From assembly GCF_001983175.1 (NCBI RefSeq), contig NZ_MNPW01000009.1, positions 124,001 to 188,000 on the forward strand: a stretch of DNA of 64,000 bases. Direction: 5' to 3'. The position numbers were made by a program, and so were the translations under genes. The notes under the pieces are model-generated. The model worked only from the letters and a program-made list of their open reading frames with translations, was not told the origin of the DNA and did no database searches. Source of the stretch: Pseudomonas cedrina subsp. cedrina (GTDB taxonomy: Bacteria > Pseudomonadota > Gammaproteobacteria > Pseudomonadales > Pseudomonadaceae). The first letter of the stretch is position 1. The number at the start of each line of letters is the position of its first letter. Below, in pieces: positions 1-8,856 of the stretch.

Positions 1-109
1 ATATCGAATTGCGGCCAGCGTGGTTGACGGGGCGCCTCAGATCAAGATCAAAAACAAAGCGCGGCGGCCTTAGAGCCGACCGGTATTCATGTCGAACTCG
101 GTTCAAAAT

Positions 110-285
110 GTGGGAGCTGTCGAGCCCCAGCGAGGCTGCGAAGGCGGCGGCACTGCTGGCATTTTTTTCGCCTGACCCACCGCTTTCGCAGCCTCGCTAA
201 AGCTCGACAGCTCCCACAGGGGGTGAAGTCAGCCTCTGAAAGTTGTGTAGATACCCACCGCAATCGCAGGCAAGCCAGCTCCCAC
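110..285. repeat. Palindromic intergenic repeat upstream of hsbA
   Basis: The bases from 1 to 362 hold no convincing gene. A 16-base inverted repeat (GTGGGAGCTGTCGAGC at 110-125 against its complement at 202-217) encloses a GC-rich loop. It is followed by a partial copy of the composite repeat seen elsewhere in the window (a TTGTGTAGATACC segment, then a right arm ending AGCCAGCTCCCAC at 285). This belongs to the REP-like families that fill intergenic gaps in fluorescent pseudomonads. Confidence 0.75.
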
Positions 286-362
286 ATTTGCTTCGTCGTG
301 TTGCCCACATTCAGTTCACCTGCTAAACCTTCCTTCATCGCCAATGACAAGGAAGCAGTCGC

Positions 363-668
363 ATGTCAATCGAGTCAGAAGTCTCCCTGGACGGGAAGAA
401 GTTGACGATCGCCATCAAGGGCCGGTTCGATTTCGGTAGCCACCAGGCCTTTCGTGAAGCCTACGAGCGGTTCTACAAGGTGCCTGAAGCCTATGTCGTC
501 GACTTGAAGGAAACCACCTACATCGACAGTTCTGCCTTGGGCATGCTCCTGTTGCTGAGGGACTACGCCGGTGGCGATGAGTCAGATGTCAGTGTGATCA
601 ACTGCAACGCCGACGTGCGCAAGATCCTGGCAATCTCCAACTTCGACAAGCTGTTCGACATCAATTGA
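363..668 (+). CDS. hsbA: HsbA, STAS-domain anti-anti-sigma factor
   Basis: This 101-residue single STAS domain is about the size of SpoIIAA-type anti-sigma antagonists. The phosphorylatable serine region reads YIDSSALGML, with Ser56 and Ser57 as candidates. The next genes encode an HsbR-like phosphatase/kinase and an HptB-like phosphotransfer protein, as in the P. aeruginosa hptB-hsbR-hsbA module, where HsbA switches partners (FlgM, a diguanylate cyclase) to choose swimming or biofilm growth. The start is supported by AAGGAA at 349-354. The stop overlaps the TTG start of the next gene, so the two are translationally coupled. The family call is firm; the partner proteins are known from P. aeruginosa only. 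Confidence 0.88.
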   Translation: MSIESEVSLDGKKLTIAIKGRFDFGSHQAFREAYERFYKVPEAYVVDLKETTYIDSSALGMLLLLRDYAGGDESDVSVINCNADVRKILAISNFDKLFDIN

Positions 669-2380
669 GCGTCCTGGCCCCCCTCGAGACGCTGACGATC
701 CTGATCGCCGAAGACAGCGCCGCCGACCTGCTGCTGCTGTCGACCATCGTGCGCCGCCAGGGCCATCAGGTACTCACCGCCACCAACGGCGAGCAAGCCG
801 TTGAGGTATTCGCCCGCGAGCGTCCGCAGCTTGTGTTGATGGATGCCTTGATGCCGGTGATGGATGGCTTCGCCGCCGCGCGATGGATCAAGCAGTTGGC
901 CGGTGAAGCGCTGGTTCCTATCATTTTCCTCACCTCGTTGCGCGAAAGCGCCGACCTGGCCGAGTGCCTGGATGCCGGCGGCGATGACTTTTTGCCCAAG
1001 CCCTACAACCCGCTGATCCTGGCGGCCAAGATCAATGCCATGGACCGCTTGCGTCGGTTGCAGGCCACGGTCCTGGAGCAGCGTGACCTGATCGCCAAGC
1101 ATCACGACTACCTGCTGCACGAGCAGCGGGTGGCCAAGGAGGTGTTCGACAAGGTCGCGCATTCGGGCTGCATCAATGCCGCGCCGAACATCCGCTACCT
1201 GCAATCGCCCTATGCGCTGTTCAACGGCGACTTGCTGTTGGCGGCCTACACGCCTTCCGGTGACATGCACGTGCTGCTCGGCGATTTCACCGGCCACGGG
1301 CTGCCGGCCGCGGTGGGCGCCATGCCCCTGGCGGAAGTGTTCTATGGCATGTCTGCCAAGGGCTACGGCCTGGCGCAGACCCTGCGCGAGATGAACGCCA
1401 AGCTCAAGCGCATCCTGCCCGTGGACATGTTCTGCTGCGCCACGCTGTTGTGCCTGAGCACGCATCGGCGCGTGGTCGAGGTGTGGAACGGCGGCATGCC
1501 TGAAGGCTATGTACATGAAATTGCCAGCGGCAAGCGCACGCCGCTGGAATCGCGGCATTTGCCCCTGGGCGTGCTGTCGGCCGAGGCCTTTGATGATCGC
1601 ACCGAAGTCTGGCCCATGGCCTTGGGCGACCGGGTGTTCCTGCTCTCCGACGGTGTGCTGGAGACGGCCGGCCCTGATGATCAGCTGTTTGGCGCAGAGC
1701 GCTTGCAGCAGGTGTTCGCCGCCAATCGCGAGCCTGATCGGTTATTTGACGAGATCGAACAGGCCCTGGCGGCGTTTCGAGGTGAGGCGCGCGATGACGT
1801 GAGCATGGTGGAAATTACCTTGCAAGGTGGCCAGTCGCTTCGCGCGGCCGGGCCGTTGTACGCCGACAGTGGCCAGTCGTGCCCGCTGAACTGGTCGGCG
1901 AACTTCGAGTTTCGTGCCGAGACCTTGAAACGCTACAACCCGTTGCCGTACCTGCTGCAACTGCTGCTGGAGATCCACGGGTTGCGCGAGCAGAGCGGGG
2001 CGCTCTACAGCGTGATGGCCGAGCTGTATTCGAATGCGCTGGAACATGGCGTGCTGGGCCTGGATTCGCGGCTCAAGCGCGATGCCCAGGGGTTCGCCGA
2101 GTACTATCGCCAGCGCAATGAGCGCCTGGCGCAATTGAGCAGTGGTCACGTGCGCGTGCAGGTGCAGGTGCTGCCCACGCAGGCTGGCGGTCGCCTGAGC
2201 CTGTGTGTCGAAGACAGCGGGCCGGGCTTTGACGTGGAGCACGTGTTGGAGCAGCCGCTGGACATCGACCGCCTGTCTGGCCGGGGTTTGAGCCTGGTGC
2301 GCGAACTGTGCAGCGCGGTACGCTGGTCCGAGGGCGGGCGTCGTGTCTGCGTAGAGTTTTCCTGGGAGGCTCTGGCATAA
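665..2380 (+). CDS. hsbR: HsbR, response regulator with PP2C phosphatase and anti-sigma kinase domains
   Basis: This is a 571-residue, three-part protein. A receiver domain occupies about residues 10-130, with ILIAEDSAADLLLLS at the start and the phospho-acceptor in LVLMDALMPVMDGF. A SpoIIE/PP2C-type phosphatase domain follows (about 165-385, with GDFTGHGLPAAVG and RVFLLSDGVLE). A C-terminal HATPase_c domain of the RsbW type ends the protein (about 410-570, with SNALEHGVLGL and DSGPGFD). In P. aeruginosa HsbR dephosphorylates or phosphorylates HsbA according to its own phosphorylation by HptB. The start is TTG at 665, overlapping the hsbA stop. The domain order matches HsbR along its whole length. 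Confidence 0.88.
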   Translation: MSVLAPLETLTILIAEDSAADLLLLSTIVRRQGHQVLTATNGEQAVEVFARERPQLVLMDALMPVMDGFAAARWIKQLAGEALVPIIFLTSLRESADLAECLDAGGDDFLPKPYNPLILAAKINAMDRLRRLQATVLEQRDLIAKHHDYLLHEQRVAKEVFDKVAHSGCINAAPNIRYLQSPYALFNGDLLLAAYTPSGDMHVLLGDFTGHGLPAAVGAMPLAEVFYGMSAKGYGLAQTLREMNAKLKRILPVDMFCCATLLCLSTHRRVVEVWNGGMPEGYVHEIASGKRTPLESRHLPLGVLSAEAFDDRTEVWPMALGDRVFLLSDGVLETAGPDDQLFGAERLQQVFAANREPDRLFDEIEQALAAFRGEARDDVSMVEITLQGGQSLRAAGPLYADSGQSCPLNWSANFEFRAETLKRYNPLPYLLQLLLEIHGLREQSGALYSVMAELYSNALEHGVLGLDSRLKRDAQGFAEYYRQRNERLAQLSSGHVRVQVQVLPTQAGGRLSLCVEDSGPGFDVEHVLEQPLDIDRLSGRGLSLVRELCSAVRWSEGGRRVCVEFSWEALA

Positions 2381-2410
2381 TCCACCGATTCTTGATCAAG
2401 GAGCGAACAA

Positions 2411-2755
2411 GTGGTTGATCTACATCTGGACCCCGACGTGTTGTCGAGTTTGCAGGAGGTCATGGAAAGCGAGTATCCCAAGCTGCTCGAGACCTTTCTT
2501 GATGATTCCCAGAAGCGCGTCGAGGCCCTGCGCAAGGCGCGGGATGACGCCAAGGCGTTGGGGCTGATCGCGCATAGTTTCAAGGGAAGCAGTGGAAACC
2601 TCGGCGCGGTGCGGCTGACGCAACTGTGCCAGCAGCTTGAAGAGGAGTCCGCCGGCCCCGCTGCGGAACTTGGGGCGCTGGTGGACCAGATTGATCAGGA
2701 GTTTGCGTTGGTCAGGCCGCTGTATGAGTCCGAGCGCCAGCGCTTTCAGCTCTGA
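2411..2755 (+). CDS. hptB: HptB, histidine phosphotransfer protein
   Basis: This 114-residue Hpt domain carries AHSFKGSSGNLGA, with the phospho-accepting histidine at about residue 55. It would receive phosphate from hybrid sensor kinases and pass it to the receiver of HsbR immediately upstream, the route described in P. aeruginosa. The GTG start at 2411 follows AAGGAG at 2398-2403. The gene is co-directional with hsbA-hsbR, with only a 30-base gap. In P. aeruginosa the three genes also lie beside the flagellar export operon. Confidence 0.88.
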   Translation: MVDLHLDPDVLSSLQEVMESEYPKLLETFLDDSQKRVEALRKARDDAKALGLIAHSFKGSSGNLGAVRLTQLCQQLEEESAGPAAELGALVDQIDQEFALVRPLYESERQRFQL

Positions 2756-2760
2756 CCCAT

Positions 2761-2894
2761 GATCGTTCCCACGCTCTGCGTGGGAATGCATCCCGTGACG
2801 CTCCGCGTCACCTTGCGCAAGACCTGAGGCATTTAACCGCCGCTGGACGCGGAGCGTCCGGGGCAGCATTCCCACGCGGAGCATGGGAACGATC
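2761..2894. repeat. Long imperfect inverted repeat before fliK
   Basis: GATCGTTCCCACGC at 2761 is repeated in inverted form ending GGGAACGATC at 2894. Internal palindromes (CTCTGCGTGGGAATG, GACGCTCCGCGTC, GACGCGGAGCGTCC) fill the middle. It looks like a REP-type doublet lying between the hptB stop and the fliK promoter. As RNA it could fold into a strong hairpin that ends or stabilises the hsb transcript. Confidence 0.7.
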
Positions 2895-2898
2895 AACC

Positions 2899-2914
2899 TG
2901 GCCCGACTCTTGCT
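2899..2914 (+). promoter_or_regulatory. Sigma-54 (RpoN) promoter for fliK
   Basis: TGGCCCGACTCTTGCT has the -24 GG and -12 GC dinucleotides at the exact spacing required by RpoN. It lies 52 bases before the chosen fliK start. Sigma-54/FleQ control of this class of flagellar genes is established in Pseudomonas. Confidence 0.75.
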
Positions 2915-2965
2915 CTATCTCTTCGTACTGCATCCCCGATCCCCATGCAGTGGAGACCTTTACCT

Positions 2966-4294
2966 ATGCCAGTCGCCCCGAATTCGCTCCTTCAGGCTGC
3001 CCCCGCGGCCAAGCCTCAAGCGCCCGCCGTCAACCCGCCGGCAGCCGCTGCGGACCCACGGGACAAGGGCCCTGGCTTCGCTCAAGTGTTTGCCAACCAG
3101 GGTCCCAAGCCCAGCGCCAAGGCCGACGACAGCGCGGCCAAACCCACGCGGGACAAGCCGGCCGACGCCAGCGCCAAACCTGTGGCGGGCGGCGACAAGC
3201 CTGCCGCCGGTACGCCAGCGGTTGCCGATAGCGGCAATACCTTGCCTGCCAGCCCGCCGGCCAAGACCGATGACAGTGCCAGCAGCGATGACGACGCAGC
3301 TGTCGACCCGAGCCTGGTACAACTGCCCCCGGTTGATCCGGTAGTCGACCCGGCGTTGATCGCCAGCGTGACCCCGGTGGCCGTGCCGGTTCCTGTGGAG
3401 ACCCCGGTGCCCGTCGCCGCCACCGATGACCAGGCCCTGCCGGTGGTGGCAGCGCCGATCACAGCGACCGAGCCGGCCAAGCCAACCTTCGATCCGCAAG
3501 CCGATCCTCTGGACGCCATGCCGGCTGTACGCCTGGCGATGGAGCAGGGTGGGCACGTGTCGGCAAGCAGCCAGGCAACGGCGAAAACCGCGCCGCCGTC
3601 GGCGCTGGATCAACCGACTGCCGCGCAGAACTTCGCGGCCGGCATGGCCACCATGGTCGACCAACAAGCCACCAAGGACAGCACCGAGGGCGGCGACAAA
3701 GCCTTCAGCGGGCTGATCGAAGAGGGCCTCAAGGACCTGAAGAGCGCCAGCAGCGATACCCGTGTCGACGACTTCGCCAATCGCTTGGCCGCGTTGACCC
3801 AGGCCGCCACGCCGAAAACCGCCAATGCCTTGCCGCCGGTAGCCAACGCACCGTTGGCCATGCATCAGAGCGGCTGGACCGACGAGATCGTCAACCGCGT
3901 GATGTACCTGTCCAGCGCCAACCTCAAGTCGGCGGAGATCCAGTTGCAACCGGCTGAACTCGGCCGCCTGGACATCAAGGTCAACATGACCGCCGACCAG
4001 CAGGCCCAGGTCAACTTCATGAGCGCGCATCCGGTGGTGCGTGAAGCCCTGGAAAGCCAGTCCGGCCGCTTGCGCGAAATGTTTGCCCAGCAGGGTATGG
4101 GGCAAGTGGATGTAAATGTGTCCGACCAGTCCCGTGGCCAGGAGCAGCAACAACAGGCCCAGACCCGTGGCGTGAGTGGCGGCGGGCGGGGTGGCGATAA
4201 CGGCGACAGCGGCAACGCCATCGATGTGGCCGAAGCGGTAACGCCGGTGACCTCCACCGTGGTCGGTTCCAGCGCCGTCGACTACTACGCCTGA
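2966..4294 (+). CDS. fliK: FliK, flagellar hook-length control protein
   Basis: About 442 residues, with the usual FliK layout. The N-terminal and central parts are rich in Ala, Pro, Asp and Lys and of low complexity (about residues 1-270). The conserved C-terminal substrate-switch domain follows (about 300-390, including SAEIQLQPAELGRLDIKV and MSAHPVVREALESQ), and then a Gln/Gly-rich tail. FliK measures hook length and signals FlhB to switch export from hook to filament subunits. The ATG at 2966 is preferred because GGAG at 2952-2955 sits ten bases upstream; an in-frame ATG at 2945 is the alternative. It is transcribed from the sigma-54 site just upstream, separately from the fliL operon. 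Confidence 0.88.
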   Translation: MPVAPNSLLQAAPAAKPQAPAVNPPAAAADPRDKGPGFAQVFANQGPKPSAKADDSAAKPTRDKPADASAKPVAGGDKPAAGTPAVADSGNTLPASPPAKTDDSASSDDDAAVDPSLVQLPPVDPVVDPALIASVTPVAVPVPVETPVPVAATDDQALPVVAAPITATEPAKPTFDPQADPLDAMPAVRLAMEQGGHVSASSQATAKTAPPSALDQPTAAQNFAAGMATMVDQQATKDSTEGGDKAFSGLIEEGLKDLKSASSDTRVDDFANRLAALTQAATPKTANALPPVANAPLAMHQSGWTDEIVNRVMYLSSANLKSAEIQLQPAELGRLDIKVNMTADQQAQVNFMSAHPVVREALESQSGRLREMFAQQGMGQVDVNVSDQSRGQEQQQQAQTRGVSGGGRGGDNGDSGNAIDVAEAVTPVTSTVVGSSAVDYYA

Positions 4295-4315
4295 TTGCTG
4301 TCGAAACTCCGCCAT

Positions 4316-4503
4316 GTGGGAGCTGGCTTGCCTGCGGCCTGTAGTGAGCGGGCTTGCCCCGCGCTGGGTGGCGAAGCCGCCCCAAACCAGGCGACTCGGT
4401 TCTACCTGGAGGTCGGCGGTGTTTTTATTGGGGCGGCTTCGCCACCCAGCGCGGGGCAAGCCCGCTCACTACACGCCGCCATCGCAGGCAAGCCAGCTCC
4501 CAC
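4316..4503. repeat. Nested composite palindrome between fliK and fliL
   Basis: Two repeat families are nested here. The outer arms (GTGGGAGCTGGCTTGCCTGC at 4316 and its complement ending at 4503) enclose an inner pair (GTAGTGAGCGGGCTTG and its complement). The inner pair in turn flanks GCGCTGGGTGGCGAAGCCGCC, also inverted. The same architecture recurs at 11621-11910, 26725-27013 and 62354-62643. Confidence 0.85.
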
Positions 4504-4548
4504 ATTTGGTTTGTGGTGTTCCTTCTTCCCTCAATTGCCAGACAACTC

Positions 4549-4564
4549 TGGCATAACACTTGCT
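4549..4564 (+). promoter_or_regulatory. Sigma-54 promoter for the fliL-flhB operon
   Basis: TGGCATAACACTTGCT matches the RpoN consensus with exact GG-N10-GC spacing. It lies 50 bases before fliL, the first gene of an eight-gene run with very short gaps or overlaps. Confidence 0.78.
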
Positions 4565-4614
4565 CTTGCCTTCCCGTAGATCTATGAATCCCCGAATAGT
4601 GACGGATTATTGGC

Positions 4615-5118
4615 ATGGCGAAGAGCGACGACGCAGCAGCAAAACCACCCGCGGGCAAAGGCAAACTCAAGCTTATCCTGATGATAGTCGTGGGCCTGCT
4701 CCTGGCCATCGGCGCCTCGGTGGGCGGCACCTGGTACATCATGCACAGCAGCGCCGCGAAACCGGCGCCCGCCGCCGAAACCGCCACTAACGTCAAGCAA
4801 CCGGCAATCTTCGAGCCGATGCTTCCGGCCTTTGTCGCCAACTTCAATCAGAACGGCCGTCAACGCTACCTGCAGGTGAGCATCACCTTGCTGGCGCGTA
4901 ACCAGTCGGACCTGGATGCCCTCAAGGTGCATATGCCAGTGATCCGCAACAACCTGGTGATGCTGTTCTCCAGCCAGGGCTTCGACACACTCGCCACGCC
5001 GGTGGGCCAGGAAATGCTGCGTCAGAAGGTTACCGCCAGCGTGCAGGAAGTGGCCCAGAAGGAACTCGGCAAAGTCGTGATCGAGCAGGCGCTCTTCACT
5101 AACTTCGTATTGCAGTAG
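4615..5118 (+). CDS. fliL: FliL, flagellar basal body-associated protein
   Basis: A 167-residue inner-membrane protein with a short basic cytoplasmic tail, one membrane segment (about residues 19-42, LKLILMIVVGLLLAIGASVGGTWYI split by charge) and a periplasmic stomatin-like domain ending NFVLQ. FliL surrounds the stator and supports torque and stator stability. It is the first gene of the fliLMNOPQR-flhB operon behind the sigma-54 promoter. Length and ending are normal for the family. Confidence 0.93.
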   Translation: MAKSDDAAAKPPAGKGKLKLILMIVVGLLLAIGASVGGTWYIMHSSAAKPAPAAETATNVKQPAIFEPMLPAFVANFNQNGRQRYLQVSITLLARNQSDLDALKVHMPVIRNNLVMLFSSQGFDTLATPVGQEMLRQKVTASVQEVAQKELGKVVIEQALFTNFVLQ

Positions 5119-5127
5119 GATCACGAC

Positions 5128-6096
5128 ATGGCCGTGCAAGATCTGCTGTCCCAGGATGAAATCGACGCGCTGTTGCATGGCGTCGACGACGGTCTGGTAC
5201 AGACCGAAACGGCTGCCGAGCCTGGCAGCGTCAAAAGTTACGACCTGACCAGCCAGGATCGCATCGTCCGCGGACGCATGCCGACCCTGGAAATGATCAA
5301 CGAGCGCTTCGCCCGCTACACCCGCATCAGCATGTTCAACATGCTGCGCCGTTCGGCGGACGTGGCGGTGGGCGGCGTGCAGGTGATGAAGTTCGGCGAG
5401 TACGTGCACTCGCTGTACGTGCCCACCAGCCTCAACCTGGTCAAGATCAAGCCGCTGCGCGGCACCGCGCTGTTCATCCTTGACGCTAAACTGGTGTTCA
5501 AGCTGGTGGACAACTTCTTCGGCGGCGACGGTCGTCACGCCAAGATCGAAGGCCGCGAATTCACCCCCACCGAGCTGCGGGTGGTGCGCATGGTGCTGGA
5601 GCAAGCCTTCATCGATTTGAAGGAAGCCTGGCAGGCGATCATGGAAGTCAGTTTCGAGTACATCAACTCGGAAGTGAACCCGGCCATGGCCAACATCGTC
5701 GGGCCCAGCGAAGCCATTGTGGTGTCCACCTTCCACATCGAACTCGATGGCGGCGGCGGCGACCTGCACGTGACCATGCCGTACTCGATGATCGAGCCGG
5801 TGCGCGAAATGCTCGACGCCGGCTTCCAGTCCGACCTGGACGACCAGGACGAACGTTGGGTCAAGGCCCTGCGCGAAGACTTGCTGGATGTCGACGTACC
5901 GCTGAGCGCCACGGTTGCCCGTCGCCAGTTGCGCCTGCGCGATATCTTGCACATGCAGCCGGGCGACATCATCCCGGTCGAATTGCCGGAAGAAATGATC
6001 ATGCGCGCCAACGGCGTGCCGTCATTCAAGGTCAAGCTGGGTTCCCACAAGGGCAACCTGGCGCTGCAAGTGGTGGAACCGATCAACCGTCGGTGA
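5128..6096 (+). CDS. fliM: FliM, flagellar motor switch protein
   Basis: This 322-residue protein begins with the CheY-P-binding N-terminal motif (LLSQDEIDALLHGV). A middle CheC-like domain follows (LRGTALFILDAKLVFKLVDNFFGG), and the C-terminal SpoA domain (about 250-320) binds FliN. It forms the C-ring that sets rotation direction when CheY-P binds. It starts nine bases after the fliL stop. Length and motifs are canonical. Confidence 0.95.
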   Translation: MAVQDLLSQDEIDALLHGVDDGLVQTETAAEPGSVKSYDLTSQDRIVRGRMPTLEMINERFARYTRISMFNMLRRSADVAVGGVQVMKFGEYVHSLYVPTSLNLVKIKPLRGTALFILDAKLVFKLVDNFFGGDGRHAKIEGREFTPTELRVVRMVLEQAFIDLKEAWQAIMEVSFEYINSEVNPAMANIVGPSEAIVVSTFHIELDGGGGDLHVTMPYSMIEPVREMLDAGFQSDLDDQDERWVKALREDLLDVDVPLSATVARRQLRLRDILHMQPGDIIPVELPEEMIMRANGVPSFKVKLGSHKGNLALQVVEPINRR

Positions 6097-6142
6097 TGCA
6101 CCCTAATTAATTTATGAATGTTTGCTCCGCCGAGGACATGTA

Positions 6143-6610
6143 ATGGCTACCGAACACGAAAACACTTCCGCCGAAGACCAGGCCCTGGCTGACGAATGGG
6201 CGGCTGCCCTGGAAGAAACCGGCGATGTTGGCCAGGACGATATCGACGCGCTGCTGGCCGCCGACGCCGCCACCGCGCCGGCCGGCAACCGCCTGGCCAT
6301 GGAAGAATTCGGCAGCGTGCCGAAGAACAACGACCCGGTGACCCTCGACGGCCCGAACCTGGACGTGATCCTCGACATTCCGGTGTCGATCTCCATGGAA
6401 GTCGGCAGCACCGAAATCAACATCCGCAACCTGCTGCAACTCAACCAGGGTTCGGTGATCGAGCTCGATCGCCTGGCCGGCGAGCCGCTGGACGTGCTGG
6501 TCAACGGCACGCTGATCGCCCACGGTGAAGTCGTTGTGGTCAACGAAAAGTTCGGCATCCGCCTGACGGACGTGATCAGCCCGAGCGAACGCATCAAGAA
6601 GTTGCGCTGA
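6143..6610 (+). CDS. fliN: FliN, flagellar motor switch protein
   Basis: A 155-residue protein with an acidic N-terminal extension and a C-terminal SpoA domain (VILDIPVSISMEVGSTEI to ERIKKLR). It builds the lower C-ring with FliM and docks the export ATPase complex. The ATG at 6143 is chosen because GAGG lies at 6132-6135; a TTG 21 bases upstream is less likely. The QDDIDALLAAD motif near the N-terminus echoes the FliM N-terminal motif and may be an extra CheY-P contact, which is an inference. Confidence 0.93.
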   Translation: MATEHENTSAEDQALADEWAAALEETGDVGQDDIDALLAADAATAPAGNRLAMEEFGSVPKNNDPVTLDGPNLDVILDIPVSISMEVGSTEINIRNLLQLNQGSVIELDRLAGEPLDVLVNGTLIAHGEVVVVNEKFGIRLTDVISPSERIKKLR

Positions 6611-6611
6611 T

Positions 6612-7046
6612 ATGAAACGGTTGCTGGTGGCACTTCTTGTCGCGCTGCCGTTGGACGCCTGGGCAGCCGAGCCGGTGGCTCAGGCCGCCGCCGCGCCTGC
6701 CGTGGGCAGTGTCGGCGGGCAGTTGACCCAACTGGTGCTCGGCCTGTTGCTGGTGGTCGGCTTGATCTTTGCGCTGGCCTGGCTGATGCGCCGCGTACAG
6801 AGCGCGGGGGCGGGCAACGGCCAGGTGATCGAAATGATCGGCTCCCGTGCCCTTGGCCCGCGTGATCGGCTGGTGCTGGTGCAAGTGGGCGAGGAGCAGA
6901 TTCTGCTGGGCATCACCCCCGGCCGCATCACCCCGTTGCACGTGCTCAAGACGCCGGTGGATGTGGCCGAGACCAAGGCCGCCACGCCAGAATTCGCCCA
7001 GCGCCTGATGGAGTTGCTGGGCAAGGATCAGAAGGATAAGAAGTAA
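6612..7046 (+). CDS. fliO: FliO, flagellar export apparatus protein
   Basis: A 144-residue small membrane protein. It has a short signal-like start (MKRLLVALLVALPLDAWA), one strong membrane segment (about residues 38-58, LTQLVLGLLLVVGLIFALAW) and a cytoplasmic domain with the conserved pattern GSRALGPRDRLVLVQVGEEQILLGITPG. FliO helps assemble the FliP ring. Its stop overlaps the fliP start by one base. Confidence 0.9.
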   Translation: MKRLLVALLVALPLDAWAAEPVAQAAAAPAVGSVGGQLTQLVLGLLLVVGLIFALAWLMRRVQSAGAGNGQVIEMIGSRALGPRDRLVLVQVGEEQILLGITPGRITPLHVLKTPVDVAETKAATPEFAQRLMELLGKDQKDKK

Positions 7047-7789
7047 TGCGCGTTTTATTGGCGCTCATGCTGTTGCTGGCCGCGCCGCTGGCGTTTGGCG
7101 CCGACCCGTTGTCGATCCCGGCGATCACCCTGGGCACCAATGCGGCAGGGGCGCAGGAGTATTCGGTCAGCCTGCAGATCCTGCTGATCATGACCGCGCT
7201 GAGCTTCATCCCGGCGTTTGTCATGCTGATGACCAGCTTCACGCGGATCATCATCGTGTTCTCGATCCTGCGCCAGGCCCTGGGCCTGCAGCAGACGCCG
7301 TCGAACCAGATCCTCACCGGCATGGCCTTGTTTCTGACCATGTTCATCATGGCGCCGGTGTTCGACAAGGTGAACCAGCAAGCGCTGCAGCCGTACCTGG
7401 CGGAAACCATCACCGCCCAGGTGGCGATCGACCGCGCCCAAGTGCCGATCAAGGACTTCATGCTGTCGCAGACCCGCTCCAGCGACCTCGAGCTGTTCAT
7501 GCGCCTGTCCAAGCGCACCGACATCGCCACCCCCGACCAGGCGCCGTTGACCATCCTGGTGCCGGCGTTCGTCACTTCCGAATTGAAGACCGCGTTCCAG
7601 ATCGGCTTCATGATCTTTATCCCGTTCCTGATCATCGACCTGGTGGTGGCGAGCGTGCTGATGGCCATGGGTATGATGATGCTCTCGCCGTTGATCATCT
7701 CGCTGCCGTTCAAGATCATGCTGTTTGTGCTGGTGGACGGCTGGGCGCTGATTATCGGCACCCTGGCCGGCAGTTTCGGCGGAGTATAG
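7046..7789 (+). CDS. fliP: FliP, flagellar type III export gate protein
   Basis: This 247-residue protein has a cleavable signal peptide (MRVLLALMLLLAAPLAFGA), membrane segments, and the highly conserved TSFTRIIIVFSILRQALG and GWALIIGTLAGSF motifs. It forms the core of the FliP5Q4R1 export gate. The gene overlaps fliO by one base and ends four bases before fliQ. Confidence 0.96.
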   Translation: MRVLLALMLLLAAPLAFGADPLSIPAITLGTNAAGAQEYSVSLQILLIMTALSFIPAFVMLMTSFTRIIIVFSILRQALGLQQTPSNQILTGMALFLTMFIMAPVFDKVNQQALQPYLAETITAQVAIDRAQVPIKDFMLSQTRSSDLELFMRLSKRTDIATPDQAPLTILVPAFVTSELKTAFQIGFMIFIPFLIIDLVVASVLMAMGMMMLSPLIISLPFKIMLFVLVDGWALIIGTLAGSFGGV

Positions 7790-7793
7790 GGCC

Positions 7794-8063
7794 ATGACTC
7801 CAGAAGTAGCGGTCGACCTGTTCCGCGAAGCGCTGTGGTTGACCACCGTGATGGTCGCGGTGCTGGTGGTGCCCAGCCTGTTGGTGGGCCTGCTGGTGGC
7901 GATGTTCCAGGCGGCGACCCAGATCAACGAACAGACCTTGAGCTTCCTGCCGCGCCTGCTGGTGATGCTGGTCACGCTGATCGTCGCCGGCCCGTGGCTG
8001 GTGCAGACCTTCATGGAATACATCCTGCAGTTGTACGGCAGTATTCCGCAGTTGATCGGCTGA
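7794..8063 (+). CDS. fliQ: FliQ, flagellar export gate protein
   Basis: This 89-residue protein has two membrane helices and the family pattern LVVPSLLVGLLVAMFQAATQ INEQTLSF. Four copies pack around FliP/FliR in the export gate. Length and position between fliP and fliR are canonical. Confidence 0.95.
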   Translation: MTPEVAVDLFREALWLTTVMVAVLVVPSLLVGLLVAMFQAATQINEQTLSFLPRLLVMLVTLIVAGPWLVQTFMEYILQLYGSIPQLIG

Positions 8064-8067
8064 CCCG

Positions 8068-8853
8068 ATGCAGTCCTTGCTGGCATTGACCGACACCCAG
8101 ATCAGCACGTGGGTGGCTGCCTTCATCCTGCCGCTGTTCCGCGTCACGGCCATGTTGATGGCCATGCCGGTGTTCGGCACGACCCTGGTACCCCGGCGTG
8201 TGCGCCTGTACTTTGCGGTGGCGATTACCGTGGTGATCGTGCCGGGTTTGCCGCCGATGCCGCCGGTCAATGCCATCGACCTCAGCGCGTTGCTGCTGAT
8301 TGCCGAGCAGATCCTGATCGGCACACTCATGGGCTTTTCCCTTTCGCTGTTTTTCCAGGCCTTTGTGATCGCCGGGCAAATCATCTCGGTCCAGATGGGC
8401 ATGGGCTTCGCGTCCATGGTCGACCCTACCAATGGTGTCTCGGCGGCGGTGATCGGGCAATTCCTGACCATGCTGGTCACCTTGCTGTTCTTGGCCATGA
8501 ACGGCCATCTGGTGGCCTTCGAGGTGATGACCGAGAGTTTCACCACCTTGCCGGTGGGTTCGGGCCTGGTGGTCAACCATTTCTGGGAAATCGTCGGGCG
8601 CCTGGGCTGGGTGTTCGGCGCTTCTCTGTTGCTGGTGCTGCCGGCGATCACCGCGTTGCTGGTGATCAACATCGCCTTTGGCGTGATGACCCGCGCGGCG
8701 CCGCAGTTGAACATCTTTTCCATCGGTTTCCCGTTGACCCTGGTGTTGGGCATGTGGATTTTCTGGGTCGGCCTGGCGGACATTCTCAATCAGTATCAAC
8801 CGCTGGCGACTGACGCCCTGCAGTTCTTACGTGATCTGGCACGGGCGCGCTGA
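8068..8853 (+). CDS. fliR: FliR, flagellar export gate protein
   Basis: A 261-residue, strongly hydrophobic protein with about six membrane segments. It carries conserved FliR stretches such as FRVTAMLMAMPVFG and GQIISVQMGMGFASMVDPTN. A single FliR closes the FliP/FliQ gate. It lies four bases after fliQ and three before flhB. Confidence 0.95.
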   Translation: MQSLLALTDTQISTWVAAFILPLFRVTAMLMAMPVFGTTLVPRRVRLYFAVAITVVIVPGLPPMPPVNAIDLSALLLIAEQILIGTLMGFSLSLFFQAFVIAGQIISVQMGMGFASMVDPTNGVSAAVIGQFLTMLVTLLFLAMNGHLVAFEVMTESFTTLPVGSGLVVNHFWEIVGRLGWVFGASLLLVLPAITALLVINIAFGVMTRAAPQLNIFSIGFPLTLVLGMWIFWVGLADILNQYQPLATDALQFLRDLARAR

Positions 8854-8856
8854 GCC

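Noticed and set aside
109..285. CRISPR array suggested by repeated palindromes in several gaps
   Set aside because: Copies are scattered singly or in nested pairs, not regularly spaced with unique spacers, and no cas genes are present.
324..345. Possible sigma-28 promoter before hsbA (TAAA followed by GCCAATGA)
   Set aside because: The spacing is about three bases too short and the -10 element has mismatches, unlike the cheV promoter.
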